Assembly: GCA_040285825.1 (NCBI GenBank)
Contig: JAUPSS010000004.1
Coordinates: 4,905,658-4,969,657 of the forward strand
Direction of reading: 5' to 3'
Source: Eukaryota sp. TZLM1-RC
Taxonomy: Eukaryota > Metamonada: BaSk clade
DNA: 64,000 bases
The notes beneath the pieces were generated by a model that saw only the letters and a program-made list of their open reading frames with translations, had not been told where the DNA came from and did no database searches. This document shows, piece by piece, positions 10,279 through 20,045 of this stretch. The position numbers and the translations under genes are program-made. The stretch's first letter is position 1. Each line of letters begins with the position of its first letter.

Positions 10279-11520
10279 AAATTAAAAATTAAGATTAACT
10301 AATTTAAGAACCAGAAATCATAAATTTAGAATTTTAAAAAACCAGAACTTATGCAAACAGCATTTAGACAAACGAACCAATCTGTTAGATTAACGGTTCA
10401 AGAGAAAACTCTAAGCTGCTATACAATATTAAATATAATAAATATTAAATAATTAAAATGATTTTCAACGATGAAAATTGTAGTTTCATACATTAGTTTT
10501 TTCATGGCTTGATTCTGATTTAATAATTTCTATTTTTAACTTTTTTTATGATCAAAATTTCAAAATAACATTACATATGACATTACAATTTTGTTTAGTG
10601 GTTTATCATTTAAAAATCAATTGCAAAATATTTAACGTTTTTGGAAAACATCATTTCTATTTTCTTATCAAACACTTTTGCAAACACATTGTTATCTGAT
10701 AAGTTACTATTACCAGGCCCCAATGAACAATGTAGAACTGACTGCAGAATATGCACCTGCTGTCTTACAAAACGGGGTTGTGTGTTTCAAAAATTTGTGA
10801 TATGTACTTAAAATATTAATGGAACCATCCAATGATTAGAGTAATTTCTCTCCGAGAATTGGAGAACGTGATTCAATTCAGAGACTAAGAAATAGGGCCT
10901 TGAAACAAATTTGCAAAATTTCTGGTTGGTCATGATTCAATAAAAAACGGGTCTTGGTCAATCGATTGCTTATTTCAACCAATTAACCGTTCTTGATAGA
11001 GCAATAGACTACGTGTGATTTAATCAAATCCAACTGCTTTTGTTCTGTTCTCAAAGAATGCCCTTGTAAAAAGTGAGAAAAACAAGATCCTGTTGGTTCA
11101 AATTAATCTATGAATGTGAAAATGATCAATACTGAATATAATTCACTTATTACTAAACACCGCAAGTCAGTGGGAATCAAAGATTTTTATCAGCTAAAGT
11201 TCAATGAAATCAATAATTCAATATACCAGAATCCTATTGATTGAAATAGGGGTGCAAATGAGTCCTTTTAGCAAGTGCTGATGAAATTAAACTACCACAA
11301 ACCTTACAAGTTTTGCTAATGGTCTATGATATTGAGGGAAAGAACCACGGGAGTGCATAAGCTAATTGTCAAAACAGCAAACATATCAAAAAAACAGTCC
11401 ACTTCAGCAATCATAAACCCAAAAAATTAATTAATTTATTCAAACAGCTGAAATTGAAAAATAATACTCAAAAAAATATATAAATATAATACAAAACAAA
11501 ATAAATACATCAAAAACTGA
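10279..11520. other. AT-rich intergenic, no gene seen
   Basis: Very AT-rich with no ORF worth reporting. It lies between the Fanzor-like remnant and the 3' end of the ODAD4-type gene. Confidence 0.4.
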
Positions 11521-13560
11521 TCAATTAGGTCCCAATAAAATACTTAAATCATGCAAATATCTACTCAGCTTGAACTTTCCTAAGGATAGTGACAAAGAAC
11601 CAAAACTAGCTACCAATTCAATCATAATTGATTGATCCAAAAAGGAAACTGACCGTAAAGATTCAGCAACTTCTTCTACAGGATGTTCATCAAAATTATC
11701 AGAATAGTTCAGACAATTTTGGATAAGTATATTGTACAAATAAAAAGAATAATCCAAGTCTTTTGAATAATTTCTGGTTCTAGCAAGCAAATAGAGACAT
11801 TCAAAACAATAATCCTTCAAGGAATCATCGACAGAAATAACAAAATTTCTATCAAAATCACGTGGGATTTTGACCGACATCAAAGAAAGACATTTTTCTA
11901 ATGAAATAATAGTATTTTCGACACATCCACTATTTTCAAATTCCTCGTCAGTAGCGTGCTGACAAAACAAAACAACTTGCCGAGATTGGTCGATCAAACA
12001 TTTTATTTTTCGTAGATTTATCGAATCAATATCTTCTTCCTTGGATACTAGATCTTCAGATTGGATTATAAGTGAATAGACTTTCTTAAGTGATTCAGCT
12101 GCATCATAGTACCTTCCTAAAAGGGAAAGTGCATTTGATTGATGTCGGTAAATTCTGATAATGTCCCTGTAAAGGTTTACAGTGTCAATTTCGTGATTTG
12201 ATTGGAATTTTTCAATCAAATTGATTGATTTATCAAACTGCAACGCCGCATCACGTGCACGATCCAAAAGCAAATACGAAACTCCAATCAAATCACGAGT
12301 CTTTGCCTCAATCAGAATTGATTGATCCGAGTCAATCAAACTCTTGGACTTTCCTAATTTAACCAATAATTTATTAGCAATATTTAATGCTAGCTTTGGA
12401 GCTCCAGACTCTAAGGCACCTCGAACATTAGATAAACTTTCAAGAATGTATCGCTGATGCTGTAATTGACTGTCGCGTGGATTTTGAGTAGATGACGATG
12501 CTGATTTTGACCTATGACGTGGCGATGACGTCATCCTTGGGGTCAATCGTGGAGAAAAACGAGGACTATCATTGACTTTCAAAGACTTGATTGGTCTAGG
12601 GGTTACTAATGGCGAACTCACCCTTGGTGACGAAAGTTTTAACCTCTCAGACTTCACAGAAGAATTCAAAAGACTTCTAGGCTTTCTGGGGGTCACACAG
12701 GTACGTTCCTTCCAAAAAGATTCTCTCTTATCTATAAACTGCATGCCATTATCAATAATGTCCATAACGGACTTTGGTTTCATTGTTTCCTTTTCCTTGT
12801 CATCAATGACGTCATCTTCAACTAATTTTGAGCTACTTTTGAGTCTTTCTTGTCTACGTTCTCTCGGTGTCTTCGGTGAAGACTGCAGTGAAGTATCCTT
12901 CAGCAAATCAGAGAGATACTTTCTATCAGTAGAGAGAGAAGACATTGGAGGGGGAGGAGCAGAAGTGGTAGATGCCTTAGAGGAAGGAGAGAACTTGAGA
13001 GGGGGAACAGTGGGTGGGGATGAAGAGAAGACTGGAGTGATACCCCTCTCAGGGAGTCCTGTACTGGGCATTGAGTCAGCAATGACACGGCATGAGCGAA
13101 GATCAGGAGGGAGAGAGGGTGATCGGAAGTAGGAAGGAGCAGGTGTGAAGGGAGGTTTGGGGGCCTGGAAGTCAACAGCGTTGAGGATTGCCAACTCAGA
13201 GCGAGTCACGCCTTCTGAAAGGGCTGGTAATGGACGAATTCGAAGACCACGATGATACGTGACGCATGCGCGTTCAAGATCTCCAGAAGCGTAGTAGGCA
13301 TCTCCCAAGACAAGAAGACCGTCAGCTTTAATAATATTTGTAACATTTTTAGTTTTGAGAACAGATAGTGCATCATTAATTGCAGCTGAGGTATCACCTA
13401 CATTGATAGAGCATCGTGCTCGTTTAAGTTGGAGTGAAAGATCGTCAGGTTTGAGAGCAATGGCTTGATTGAGAGAAGTGAGAGCTTCCGAAAAGTGTCC
13501 CTTCTTAACAAGAGTCTCTGCAGATGCAACAAGTGCACTGAGAGTGGTACTTGACCCCAT
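11521..13560 (-). CDS. ODAD4: Outer dynein arm docking protein ODAD4 (TTC25)
   Basis: 679 residues, ATG at 13560. Residues ~8-110 form three TPRs (KGHFSEALTSLNQAIALKPD, then the Cys-containing second repeat, then GDLERACVTYHRGLRIRP). This strongly resembles the N-terminus of TTC25/ODAD4, including the YHRG-L-R-x-RP signature. A Ser/Pro-rich, low-complexity linker spans ~135-350. Within it YLSDLLKDTSL and the MDIIDNGMQFIDKRESFWKE segment match conserved ODAD4 blocks. QRYILESLSNVRGALESGAP near 370 opens the second TPR array, which runs to the end. In the family it tethers outer dynein arms to axonemal doublets, so the organism should build motile flagella. Length is similar to animal orthologues (about 670). 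It is divergent from BUB3 with 395 bp between starts. A TCATTA motif sits 13-18 bases before the ATG. Confidence 0.85.
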   Translation of the reverse strand: MGSSTTLSALVASAETLVKKGHFSEALTSLNQAIALKPDDLSLQLKRARCSINVGDTSAAINDALSVLKTKNVTNIIKADGLLVLGDAYYASGDLERACVTYHRGLRIRPLPALSEGVTRSELAILNAVDFQAPKPPFTPAPSYFRSPSLPPDLRSCRVIADSMPSTGLPERGITPVFSSSPPTVPPLKFSPSSKASTTSAPPPPMSSLSTDRKYLSDLLKDTSLQSSPKTPRERRQERLKSSSKLVEDDVIDDKEKETMKPKSVMDIIDNGMQFIDKRESFWKERTCVTPRKPRSLLNSSVKSERLKLSSPRVSSPLVTPRPIKSLKVNDSPRFSPRLTPRMTSSPRHRSKSASSSTQNPRDSQLQHQRYILESLSNVRGALESGAPKLALNIANKLLVKLGKSKSLIDSDQSILIEAKTRDLIGVSYLLLDRARDAALQFDKSINLIEKFQSNHEIDTVNLYRDIIRIYRHQSNALSLLGRYYDAAESLKKVYSLIIQSEDLVSKEEDIDSINLRKIKCLIDQSRQVVLFCQHATDEEFENSGCVENTIISLEKCLSLMSVKIPRDFDRNFVISVDDSLKDYCFECLYLLARTRNYSKDLDYSFYLYNILIQNCLNYSDNFDEHPVEEVAESLRSVSFLDQSIMIELVASFGSLSLSLGKFKLSRYLHDLSILLGPN

Positions 13561-13955
13561 CGTTAAAGATAATGACTACTAAGTGTCTTTTGGGTGGCTA
13601 AGTATTTTGAAATACAAATACTCAATTGTTTGCTTCTTATTGTTCTAGATTGCCTCTTTGCAGTACAATGTCTTTCATCCACCATTGGTATCAGAGACAC
13701 TAGTGTTCAATCATTAGTTCAAAAATTTATTACACATTATTGACCGTTCATCAATGGGTGTTTGACAATGTAATCTTAATTGTCAACAAACAAGCGTTAT
13801 TCCTCTGTGAGAAGTGTCTATTCTATCTTGCTTTGTCCAGCCAAATCAATTATTATTATTTTCCAATTTGAAATTGTTTTGTCAAATAAACTCTCACAAC
13901 ATCTGCATTTTGCATAAAAGGACACATTCTAGTGTTGTAGACAACATCTGTATCT

Positions 13956-14909
13956 ATGGAAGTTGCAAACCCTCCTTCTGATAGCATCTCCAGAGTACGC
14001 TTTTCCCCTGTTGATCCTGGTCTTTTACTTGTTTCTTCATGGGACTCTTCCGTCCGGCTCTATGACATTGACTCTCAATCTATACGTTCTCACTTTGTTA
14101 GTCGTGGTGCTGTCCTTGATTGTTGCTTTGGTCATGACAATCACTTAGCCGCTGGAGGTCTTGATACCAATGTCTCTGTGTACAATAGTAGTGAAAACGT
14201 CTTACACAACCTTGGCTCCCACAGTGCCCCTGTTTCCTGCATAGATTACTGTCCAGAAGCCAATGTCTACGCTTCAGGGTCGTGGGATAAGTCCGTGAAG
14301 CTGTGGGATCCACGGCTGGATTCATGTGCTTCCACCATGCCCACCCAAGGTAAAGTTTACGCAATGGGAGTGATTGACCATATTTTGATTGTTGGAATGA
14401 GCGGCAGACATGTCGGATATTACGATTTTAGGATGATGTCACCAATTCGTGAAGCAGAATCTCCCCTGAAATACCAAGTACGTAGCATTGGTACTTCATC
14501 GCAATCAAAACTATATGGCCAAGGTTCAATTGAGGGTAGAGTGGCAATTGAGGATTATAGTAACCCAAGCAATCGTTTTGCGTTTAAATGTCATCGTAAA
14601 GACCAAGGAAACGACAAGACTTTTGTTTTTCCCGTGAATTCCATTGACTTTCATCCTGTTTATGCCACCACTTTTGCTACTGGAGGCTCTGATGGCACTG
14701 TTTCTTTATGGGACGGTCAATACAGGAGGAAAAGATCTAGTTTTAAAGGATTTAATAACCCTATTTCGTCAGTTAGTTTCAGTTGTGATGGTAACAGAAT
14801 TGCTATTGCAAGTAGTTACACGTTTGAGGAAGGGGAAAGGAATGTGCCGCCATCAGCTATTTGTATTAGAAATGTTGCGAATGAACATGTGGTTCCAAAG
14901 AAAAAATAA
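13956..14909 (+). CDS. BUB3: Mitotic checkpoint WD40 protein BUB3
   Basis: 317 residues, ATG at 13956, TAA stop. It is a full-length WD40 propeller (human BUB3 has 328 residues). BUB3-specific blocks are all present: LLVSSWDSSVRLYD, SHFVSRGAVLDCCF, GSWDKSVKLWDPR, LKYQVRSIGT, SIEGRVAIE, FAFKCHRK, FATGGSDGTVSLWD and IAIASSYTFEEGE. SIEGRVAIE with FAFKCHR separates BUB3 from the related RAE1 and PEX7 propellers. In the family it binds the GLEBS motifs of BUB1 and BUBR1/MAD3 at kinetochores and supports the spindle checkpoint. No intron is needed. It is divergent from the ODAD4 gene. Confidence 0.95.
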   Translation: MEVANPPSDSISRVRFSPVDPGLLLVSSWDSSVRLYDIDSQSIRSHFVSRGAVLDCCFGHDNHLAAGGLDTNVSVYNSSENVLHNLGSHSAPVSCIDYCPEANVYASGSWDKSVKLWDPRLDSCASTMPTQGKVYAMGVIDHILIVGMSGRHVGYYDFRMMSPIREAESPLKYQVRSIGTSSQSKLYGQGSIEGRVAIEDYSNPSNRFAFKCHRKDQGNDKTFVFPVNSIDFHPVYATTFATGGSDGTVSLWDGQYRRKRSSFKGFNNPISSVSFSCDGNRIAIASSYTFEEGERNVPPSAICIRNVANEHVVPKKK

Positions 14910-14967
14910 GTATTTAATTAAAAAATCAAATAAACAAGAGAGAGTAATCAAATTGCTTTTTGTTTAG

Positions 14968-16470
14968 TAATGTTGTTGGATGAAAAACACAAATTTTAAT
15001 GTTGTTTTTAGATTTAATTTTCTTTATTATTGAAATATTTACCGCTTTGAAATTCGCAAACAATATACAATTTAATACTTGGAAATGTAAAAGCAATAAT
15101 ATCATCCATATTATAAACTATTTAAACCCCAACTTAGTCAAAGTTTGTCATACGAAACCGTTGTAAATGCAATCTTTTTGATTTTGTCACTACCCCCCAA
15201 TCAATGGTCTTGTAAATGGGGACTTGTTGCCTTTCGGTATAATGACTTCAACAATACTCAAAGGTAAAGTATTTCAGAACTCAACCCGAATTACCACACA
15301 AAGATCACAAAGTAACTTTCACCAAATTATGAGGGAAAGCACGAAATTTGCCAAATTTGTTGCAATTAAAAAAATCATACAAAGTAGCAACTTGTCGACA
15401 TCTACACCACAAAACTGTATGACCAATATCAGCATGTATATTCAATGAACTTTTCGTCATAAGTCTTCAAACGTCTTCTTCTAACCACAATCCAGATTTT
15501 CGTAGAGATTGAGTAATTAAACAGGCACCAGCAGGAACATTACAATGACTCATCACTTCAAATAAAAAACTAAATATCCTTTTGTTCCTGAATGTTTGGA
15601 AAGTAGACCATTTAAAACTGTTCTTTGTTCTGTATCAATTATTCTTCTTTGTTAATTTAGAACTGCTGTGGTGAACATATCAACAAACGAGTATTTCTGG
15701 ATGTGCATATTATTGAAACAAGCATCTCCAAATATTTGGATGAAAACCATAAATTACAATTTGATGATCATGAAATCTTTAAGGTTGGATCTTTTTAATG
15801 GTAACCACATGACAGGAAAGCTGAATAGAACAATTTTTCATTCCACCAATTGAAGCTGCTGTGACAATTGTACTTGCTTTTTGGAAACCAACTCCACTAT
15901 GTTTTACACTTCAAAATCTTTTTCTTTTATGTACAATTGACCAATTCCAACAAGTGAAGACAAAAAATTGACACGGATTAAATTGAATTGTTAGAAAAAT
16001 CTCTGCACTATAACAATGATTTAAATCAAAATTTAAACAAAAGTTTCCAGTATAATACATGGAATTTGAAACAGTGATTCGAAGAATATTTCTGTGTCAA
16101 TAAACATTTTGATTACTTCAGAACATCAGGACCCATTTAGTCTCATTGACACTGATGTTGTTTGAGAAATGCAAAGTACTGAGTTCAAAAGTCTCAGTCC
16201 ACGTGTACTATTTATGGGTACAGATGTACAATTTTTTGAAAAAGATGAAGAAAGGCCATTGGTGTGGATTGTAGATTAAACTACAATATATACATTTTTG
16301 GATTTGCGAAAGACTGTCTTGCAGATTTCGAAATTTTTTCAATTCATGTGGAATAGCAGTGTGTACTTGAAATATGACAAAGCCTCTCCATTTCATAATA
16401 AAATGGAATTGTTTATTCAATAAATTCTTATTTAGGGTATTTGAATGCTTGACGGAGTAAAGCTGAAGAT
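14968..16470. other. Degenerate intergenic region with a possible RT finger remnant
   Basis: No intact gene. On the minus strand 15300-15190 one frame reads VEVIIPKGNKSPFTRPLIGG before a stop. This has the shape of the reverse-transcriptase finger segment (IPKG...RP-I), so it is probably LINE debris. Other ORFs (15224-15448, 15668-15853 and 16504-16208) show no recognisable motif. Confidence 0.3.
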
Positions 16471-16600
16471 TTATGGAGAAAAATTCATTGAACCAAACTT
16501 TCATCTATAAAGTCTTGATCTGCTTTTTGTCTCGCCACTTTTCTATTCAAATATTGTTTTGAAATGGCATATTGTAAAGACTATGTATGTAGATTTTGAA
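16470..16600 (-). mobile_element. LINE 3'-end fragment H
   Basis: Bases around 16483-16590 (ttcattgaacc, cttgatctgctttttgtctc, the ATTG/CAAAT stretch) resemble the 3' end of LINE copies at 21830-21930 and 24010-24120. Only the terminal ~120 bp is present. It lies directly before the displaced Sec1 tail, and a similar fragment (19735-19860) lies at the same place beside the true Sec1 tail. Confidence 0.45.
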
Positions 16601-16671
16601 CAATAAATTCAACTTTCTCTAATATTTTTCCTTTTTTACAGGTGTGGGAAAGACAATTAAAAGACATGCTG

Positions 16672-16897
16672 CATATTTCTATTAAAATAAACTCCTTTAT
16701 ATATTCAAACCAAACACAAAAAATCAACACTGAAAAGTTAAATTTTAGAATTTATTGTTGCAACAGAATTTTTGCTTAAATCTGATAATTGATTTAAAAA
16801 TTTATTAGTATTCACAATTGCAGTAGAACCAACCAAAACCTGTTCGTAAACATTAAGATCAGACAAAACCTTCAATTCAGAACCAGTCACTCCCTTG
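16672..16897 (-). pseudogene. Displaced copy of the Sec1/Munc18 3' end
   Basis: Read leftwards from 16897, the translation GVTGSELKVLSDLNVYEQVL and the following SKNSV tail are nearly identical to the last ~48 residues of the Sec1 gene (20046-20180), with one Glu-to-Lys change. The similarity continues past the stop into about 60-70 bp of 3' flank (the ctcctttatatattcaaacc segment), so this is a DNA duplication and not only a coding copy. Upstream it is joined abruptly to LINE reverse-transcriptase sequence, giving a chimeric 61-codon frame. It is a fragment without function of its own. Confidence 0.75.
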
Positions 16898-17180
16898 ATG
16901 AGAAAACCGTAAAGCAAGTTCAAATAGGAAGTTCTTGATTCCCCTAAAAACGCAGTATTTGGTACAATAGATGAACAAGTTAGACCAATTTTAGCTTACT
17001 TATGCGATCTAAAAGCATGAATGGAAAGATCATCAATATTACTGATGATCAGTATTGAAACCAAAAATTGAGTTCTCTTAGACAAATACTGTTTGACATA
17101 ATGAGTGCTCAAATTTGGAGGAATGGAACGAATCAAGTGGGTAATTTTTGAACCAAAACATATCCTATTAACATGAAATT
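16898..17180 (-). mobile_element. LINE reverse-transcriptase thumb fragment P
   Basis: Across two frames the minus strand reads ITHLIRSIPPNLS, then GLTCSSIVPNTAFLGESR, which have the shape of the thumb region of LINE reverse transcriptases (RTIPP..., G-L...S...AFL). It is fused at ~16897 to the displaced Sec1 tail. Strongly decayed. Confidence 0.4.
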
Positions 17181-17494
17181 TATTTAATTTTAATTTATTT
17201 TTTTTGTTTCTTCAACGGCAAATATTGAATTTGTTCGAGTTGAGATATAGTTGTGTTGATGATATGAAATTGGTCTTGTCATGAAAATTTCCGTATAAAA
17301 TTCCATTTACTAACAGTATACTAGAGCTGACTTCTGCTTAATGGCTCACCAAAAAACTTCCTTGTAAAGGACATCAATTCCACCTCGGATACAACATTTT
17401 CCTTCAGAAATTTCTTAATGAAAGGGACCAACTCATTTGGAAAGGTGGTTCCGTGTTCTTGCAAAAAATAGGGCAACATATTATATGAGATTTT
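17181..17494. other. Intergenic, no supported feature
   Basis: AT-rich; nothing recognisable. The strand that carries the neighbouring coiled-coil gene ends at 17495. Confidence 0.35.
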
Positions 17495-18916
17495 CTAATA
17501 CTTTAGATTTGATTCATAAGGACTGTCCTTATTCAGTTGACAATGATGCATTGCCCAACTGATAAGATTGAAATCATCAAGGGCTGTGGCAGTATTAACA
17601 ATGAAAACAGAAATGTTGGAATCGAAAACATCGGAAAATTTCTGGTACAATTGTTCTAATACCCCATACATTAATTTAGAGCAATGCTGCCCGATTTTGG
17701 AGAAACATCGACAAATCATATCACATGATTCCACGCAGAAATCAGCATAAGCCTTGAGAATGGTGAGATCTACCGACTCTTGACAATGGTTAAGATATAG
17801 ATTCACTTGACAAGGATTATTCCATGTTTTAACTGAATCTTTATATTGTTGTATAAGATTTAAGTGGACCAAGGTTTGATTTTCAGTAGGGAACATCGTA
17901 GAAACAATCAATGATAATAAAGGTTCCATTGCATAAAAGCTGATATGAGAAAAGCAAAATGGCAGTGACACATGATTTTGTGATTTAATTATCTTTGGAG
18001 TGAAAACAAAATTAGAAAGGCACCAATGCAGAAAAGTTTCAGAGTCAATTTGATGCGCAAATTTAAGAAAATAATGCCCTAAAATGGGTACATATTGAGG
18101 GTCAAACTCTCGAGATAATCCTCCTCTATATACTTCTATATAGGGTACTGAGCACATTCCAGATCTACAAGGATTGACAAAATGGAATGCAGCTTGTCTA
18201 CTGAAGAAACAACAACAATAAAAATGCTGATTGCGAAGATTTGAATAAACAGGTCTACAATGATCTAATACATAGGCCAAAACTAAGACAGTAAAGTCTA
18301 ATTCAACATCTAAAGTGTAATTTTGATATACACCATTAATACTCCTTTGTTTAGCTAATGTAATGTGGACTTTGGGAATCTGAACAATCCCATCTACAAC
18401 CTTCAAACCAAGTTGCCGTAACTTTTCGTTTGTTGGATCTAGTTTAAAATCAACAGTTTTTGTTGATGAACTTTTTTCTACATTTTTACCATTTCCTGTG
18501 GGAATCTCACCTACAACACATCTAATGAGAACAGGCAGTCCCAACTTAGAAAGGGCATTCAAAGAGTTAATATTGTTCGTCTTCTCCAAAATAATAGGTT
18601 CGGGGACTCTATATTTTGGAACTTTAATTTCCTGAACAGCTAACTCCCGCAAGTGACAATTCTCCTTCTCTAAATTTGATACGTTTGCTCGCAGCTCCTT
18701 AATTTCAGATTGAAAACACTGTTTTTCACTCTGATAACATTCTATTAATTCTTCTAATTGATGCTCATATTGAGACACAAGCTTCTGTAACTTGCCGTCT
18801 TTTTTATTTGACAGATTCGTACTGTGTTCCAATTCAACAGTTTTATGGAGATAATCGTGTTCCAATAGCATCAACTCTTCATTCTGAGCTCTAATTTCGT
18901 TCAACATTGTTGGCAT
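17495..18916 (-). CDS. Coiled-coil hypothetical protein, start uncertain
   Basis: 473 residues if started at the first in-frame ATG (18916). The frame is open upstream to 19054 but has no ATG there, and the DNA from ~19050 on is LINE-derived. Residues ~5-105 form a coiled coil (NEIRAQNEELMLLEHDYLHK, then repeated heptads ending ELRANVSNLEKENCHLRELA). The C-terminal ~330 residues are globular, rich in Cys and aromatic residues, with no recognised domain. YRVPEPIILEK links the two parts. A LINE insertion may have removed the original N-terminus. Ends at 17495 with TAG. No function can be proposed. Confidence 0.55.
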   Translation of the reverse strand: MPTMLNEIRAQNEELMLLEHDYLHKTVELEHSTNLSNKKDGKLQKLVSQYEHQLEELIECYQSEKQCFQSEIKELRANVSNLEKENCHLRELAVQEIKVPKYRVPEPIILEKTNNINSLNALSKLGLPVLIRCVVGEIPTGNGKNVEKSSSTKTVDFKLDPTNEKLRQLGLKVVDGIVQIPKVHITLAKQRSINGVYQNYTLDVELDFTVLVLAYVLDHCRPVYSNLRNQHFYCCCFFSRQAAFHFVNPCRSGMCSVPYIEVYRGGLSREFDPQYVPILGHYFLKFAHQIDSETFLHWCLSNFVFTPKIIKSQNHVSLPFCFSHISFYAMEPLLSLIVSTMFPTENQTLVHLNLIQQYKDSVKTWNNPCQVNLYLNHCQESVDLTILKAYADFCVESCDMICRCFSKIGQHCSKLMYGVLEQLYQKFSDVFDSNISVFIVNTATALDDFNLISWAMHHCQLNKDSPYESNLKY

Positions 18917-19049
18917 AACTTTCAAATGACTAAACTTATAAAATATACTTTGAAATGAATCTCCGTTGCTGAGCTTACTTTCGGTTAATAAGGAAAAAAC
19001 ATTGAGAACGTTAGTTTTAGTTAAGTCCAGCGATAGCAATATCTCAATA

Positions 19050-19330
19050 TCCCTTTAGAATCATTAATCCAATCATAGTATACATCGCCTCTATCATTAG
19101 AAACAAACTTGTTTAATGACAGTGTTCCTCTAAGCAAAATCCACTTAATAAATGAGACTCTTACATTTCTTGCCATATTGAAAACAGTGTCCTGACAGCA
19201 TCATGTAACGAAGAACGATAAATTATCAGTTTGGGACAATTTGGAGCATGATGTAAGGTAAGCCGGGGTTGAGACCTAATATTGCAAGTTGATAAAGTTT
19301 TACGTTTTTCATAAAATCAAGAATCTTAAA
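19050..19330 (-). mobile_element. LINE fragment K (CCHC region)
   Basis: The segment carrying ccatattgaaaacagtgtc, cagcatcatgtaacgaagaac and gataaattatcagtttggg is close to 22200-22440 of the longest LINE copy, which encodes the H-x3-C...YRSSLHDAVRD block. Stops break it. It directly abuts the 5' side of the coiled-coil gene. Confidence 0.6.
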
Positions 19331-20045
19331 TTACAAAGCACAATAGAATGCGTCAAGAAAGGCCAAACTCGATTTGCACAAATCACATTGTCGGTTTAAT
19401 AAGACAAGATGGTCTCTATATTTTTATATTGACGATATTAGTTCAATGCTGATGAAAACAAGTAAGCGAATATAACTGAAAACCACAAATATTCCAAAAT
19501 TCTGTATTTATATTTTTGTTTTTTTAAGCAGCTAGAATCAGCGTTAAACAAAGTACCAAAAACATTGCGAAACGGTACGAATCTTCAAGGCACTTCATGA
19601 ATCAACCTGCTTTGCTTATTGACAACAAACTGTAGATTCTGTTCACCTGAATTTTTTTGACAAACTCAGTATGATTTCAATGACCGCCAAAAGCAGTAAA
19701 TGTAAAATTTTTATGCACGTATATTTGATAAACCATGCTTTCATCTGCAAAGTCCTGATCTATTTGCTTTCTCATTCACTCTTATTTTCAAAAAATGTAA
19801 TGAAAAAATGAAATAGCATATTGAATTCCAGAACAAGATGCAAAGTAATCGAAACTGTACATTCGTTTGTTCATGCATGATTTAGACCAATAATTTTCAG
19901 CTTCCTCAGACATTCTCCCATTAAATCATGAAGCCAAATAAATAAAGACAGGCTGCTTATTTCTATCAACATTAGCTCCTTTATATATTCAAACCAAATA
20001 CAAAAAACACTTAAAATTTAAAAACTTAAAATTTATTTACCTTAT
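19331..20045. other. Intergenic with LINE 3'-end fragment I
   Basis: Mostly unrecognised. The stretch 19735-19860 resembles the LINE 3' end and matches 16500-16600, so the duplicated block that includes the Sec1 tail extends into this flank (19970-20045). Confidence 0.4.

Noticed and set aside
12572-13132. 186-codon ORF antisense to ODAD4
   Set aside because: Shadow of the Ser/Pro-rich linker of the real gene; no motif of its own.
13956-14909. PEX7 (peroxisomal WD40 receptor) or RAE1 for this propeller
   Set aside because: SIEGRVAIE, FAFKCHR and FATGGSDGTVSLWD in this order are BUB3 hallmarks, so it gives no evidence for peroxisomes.
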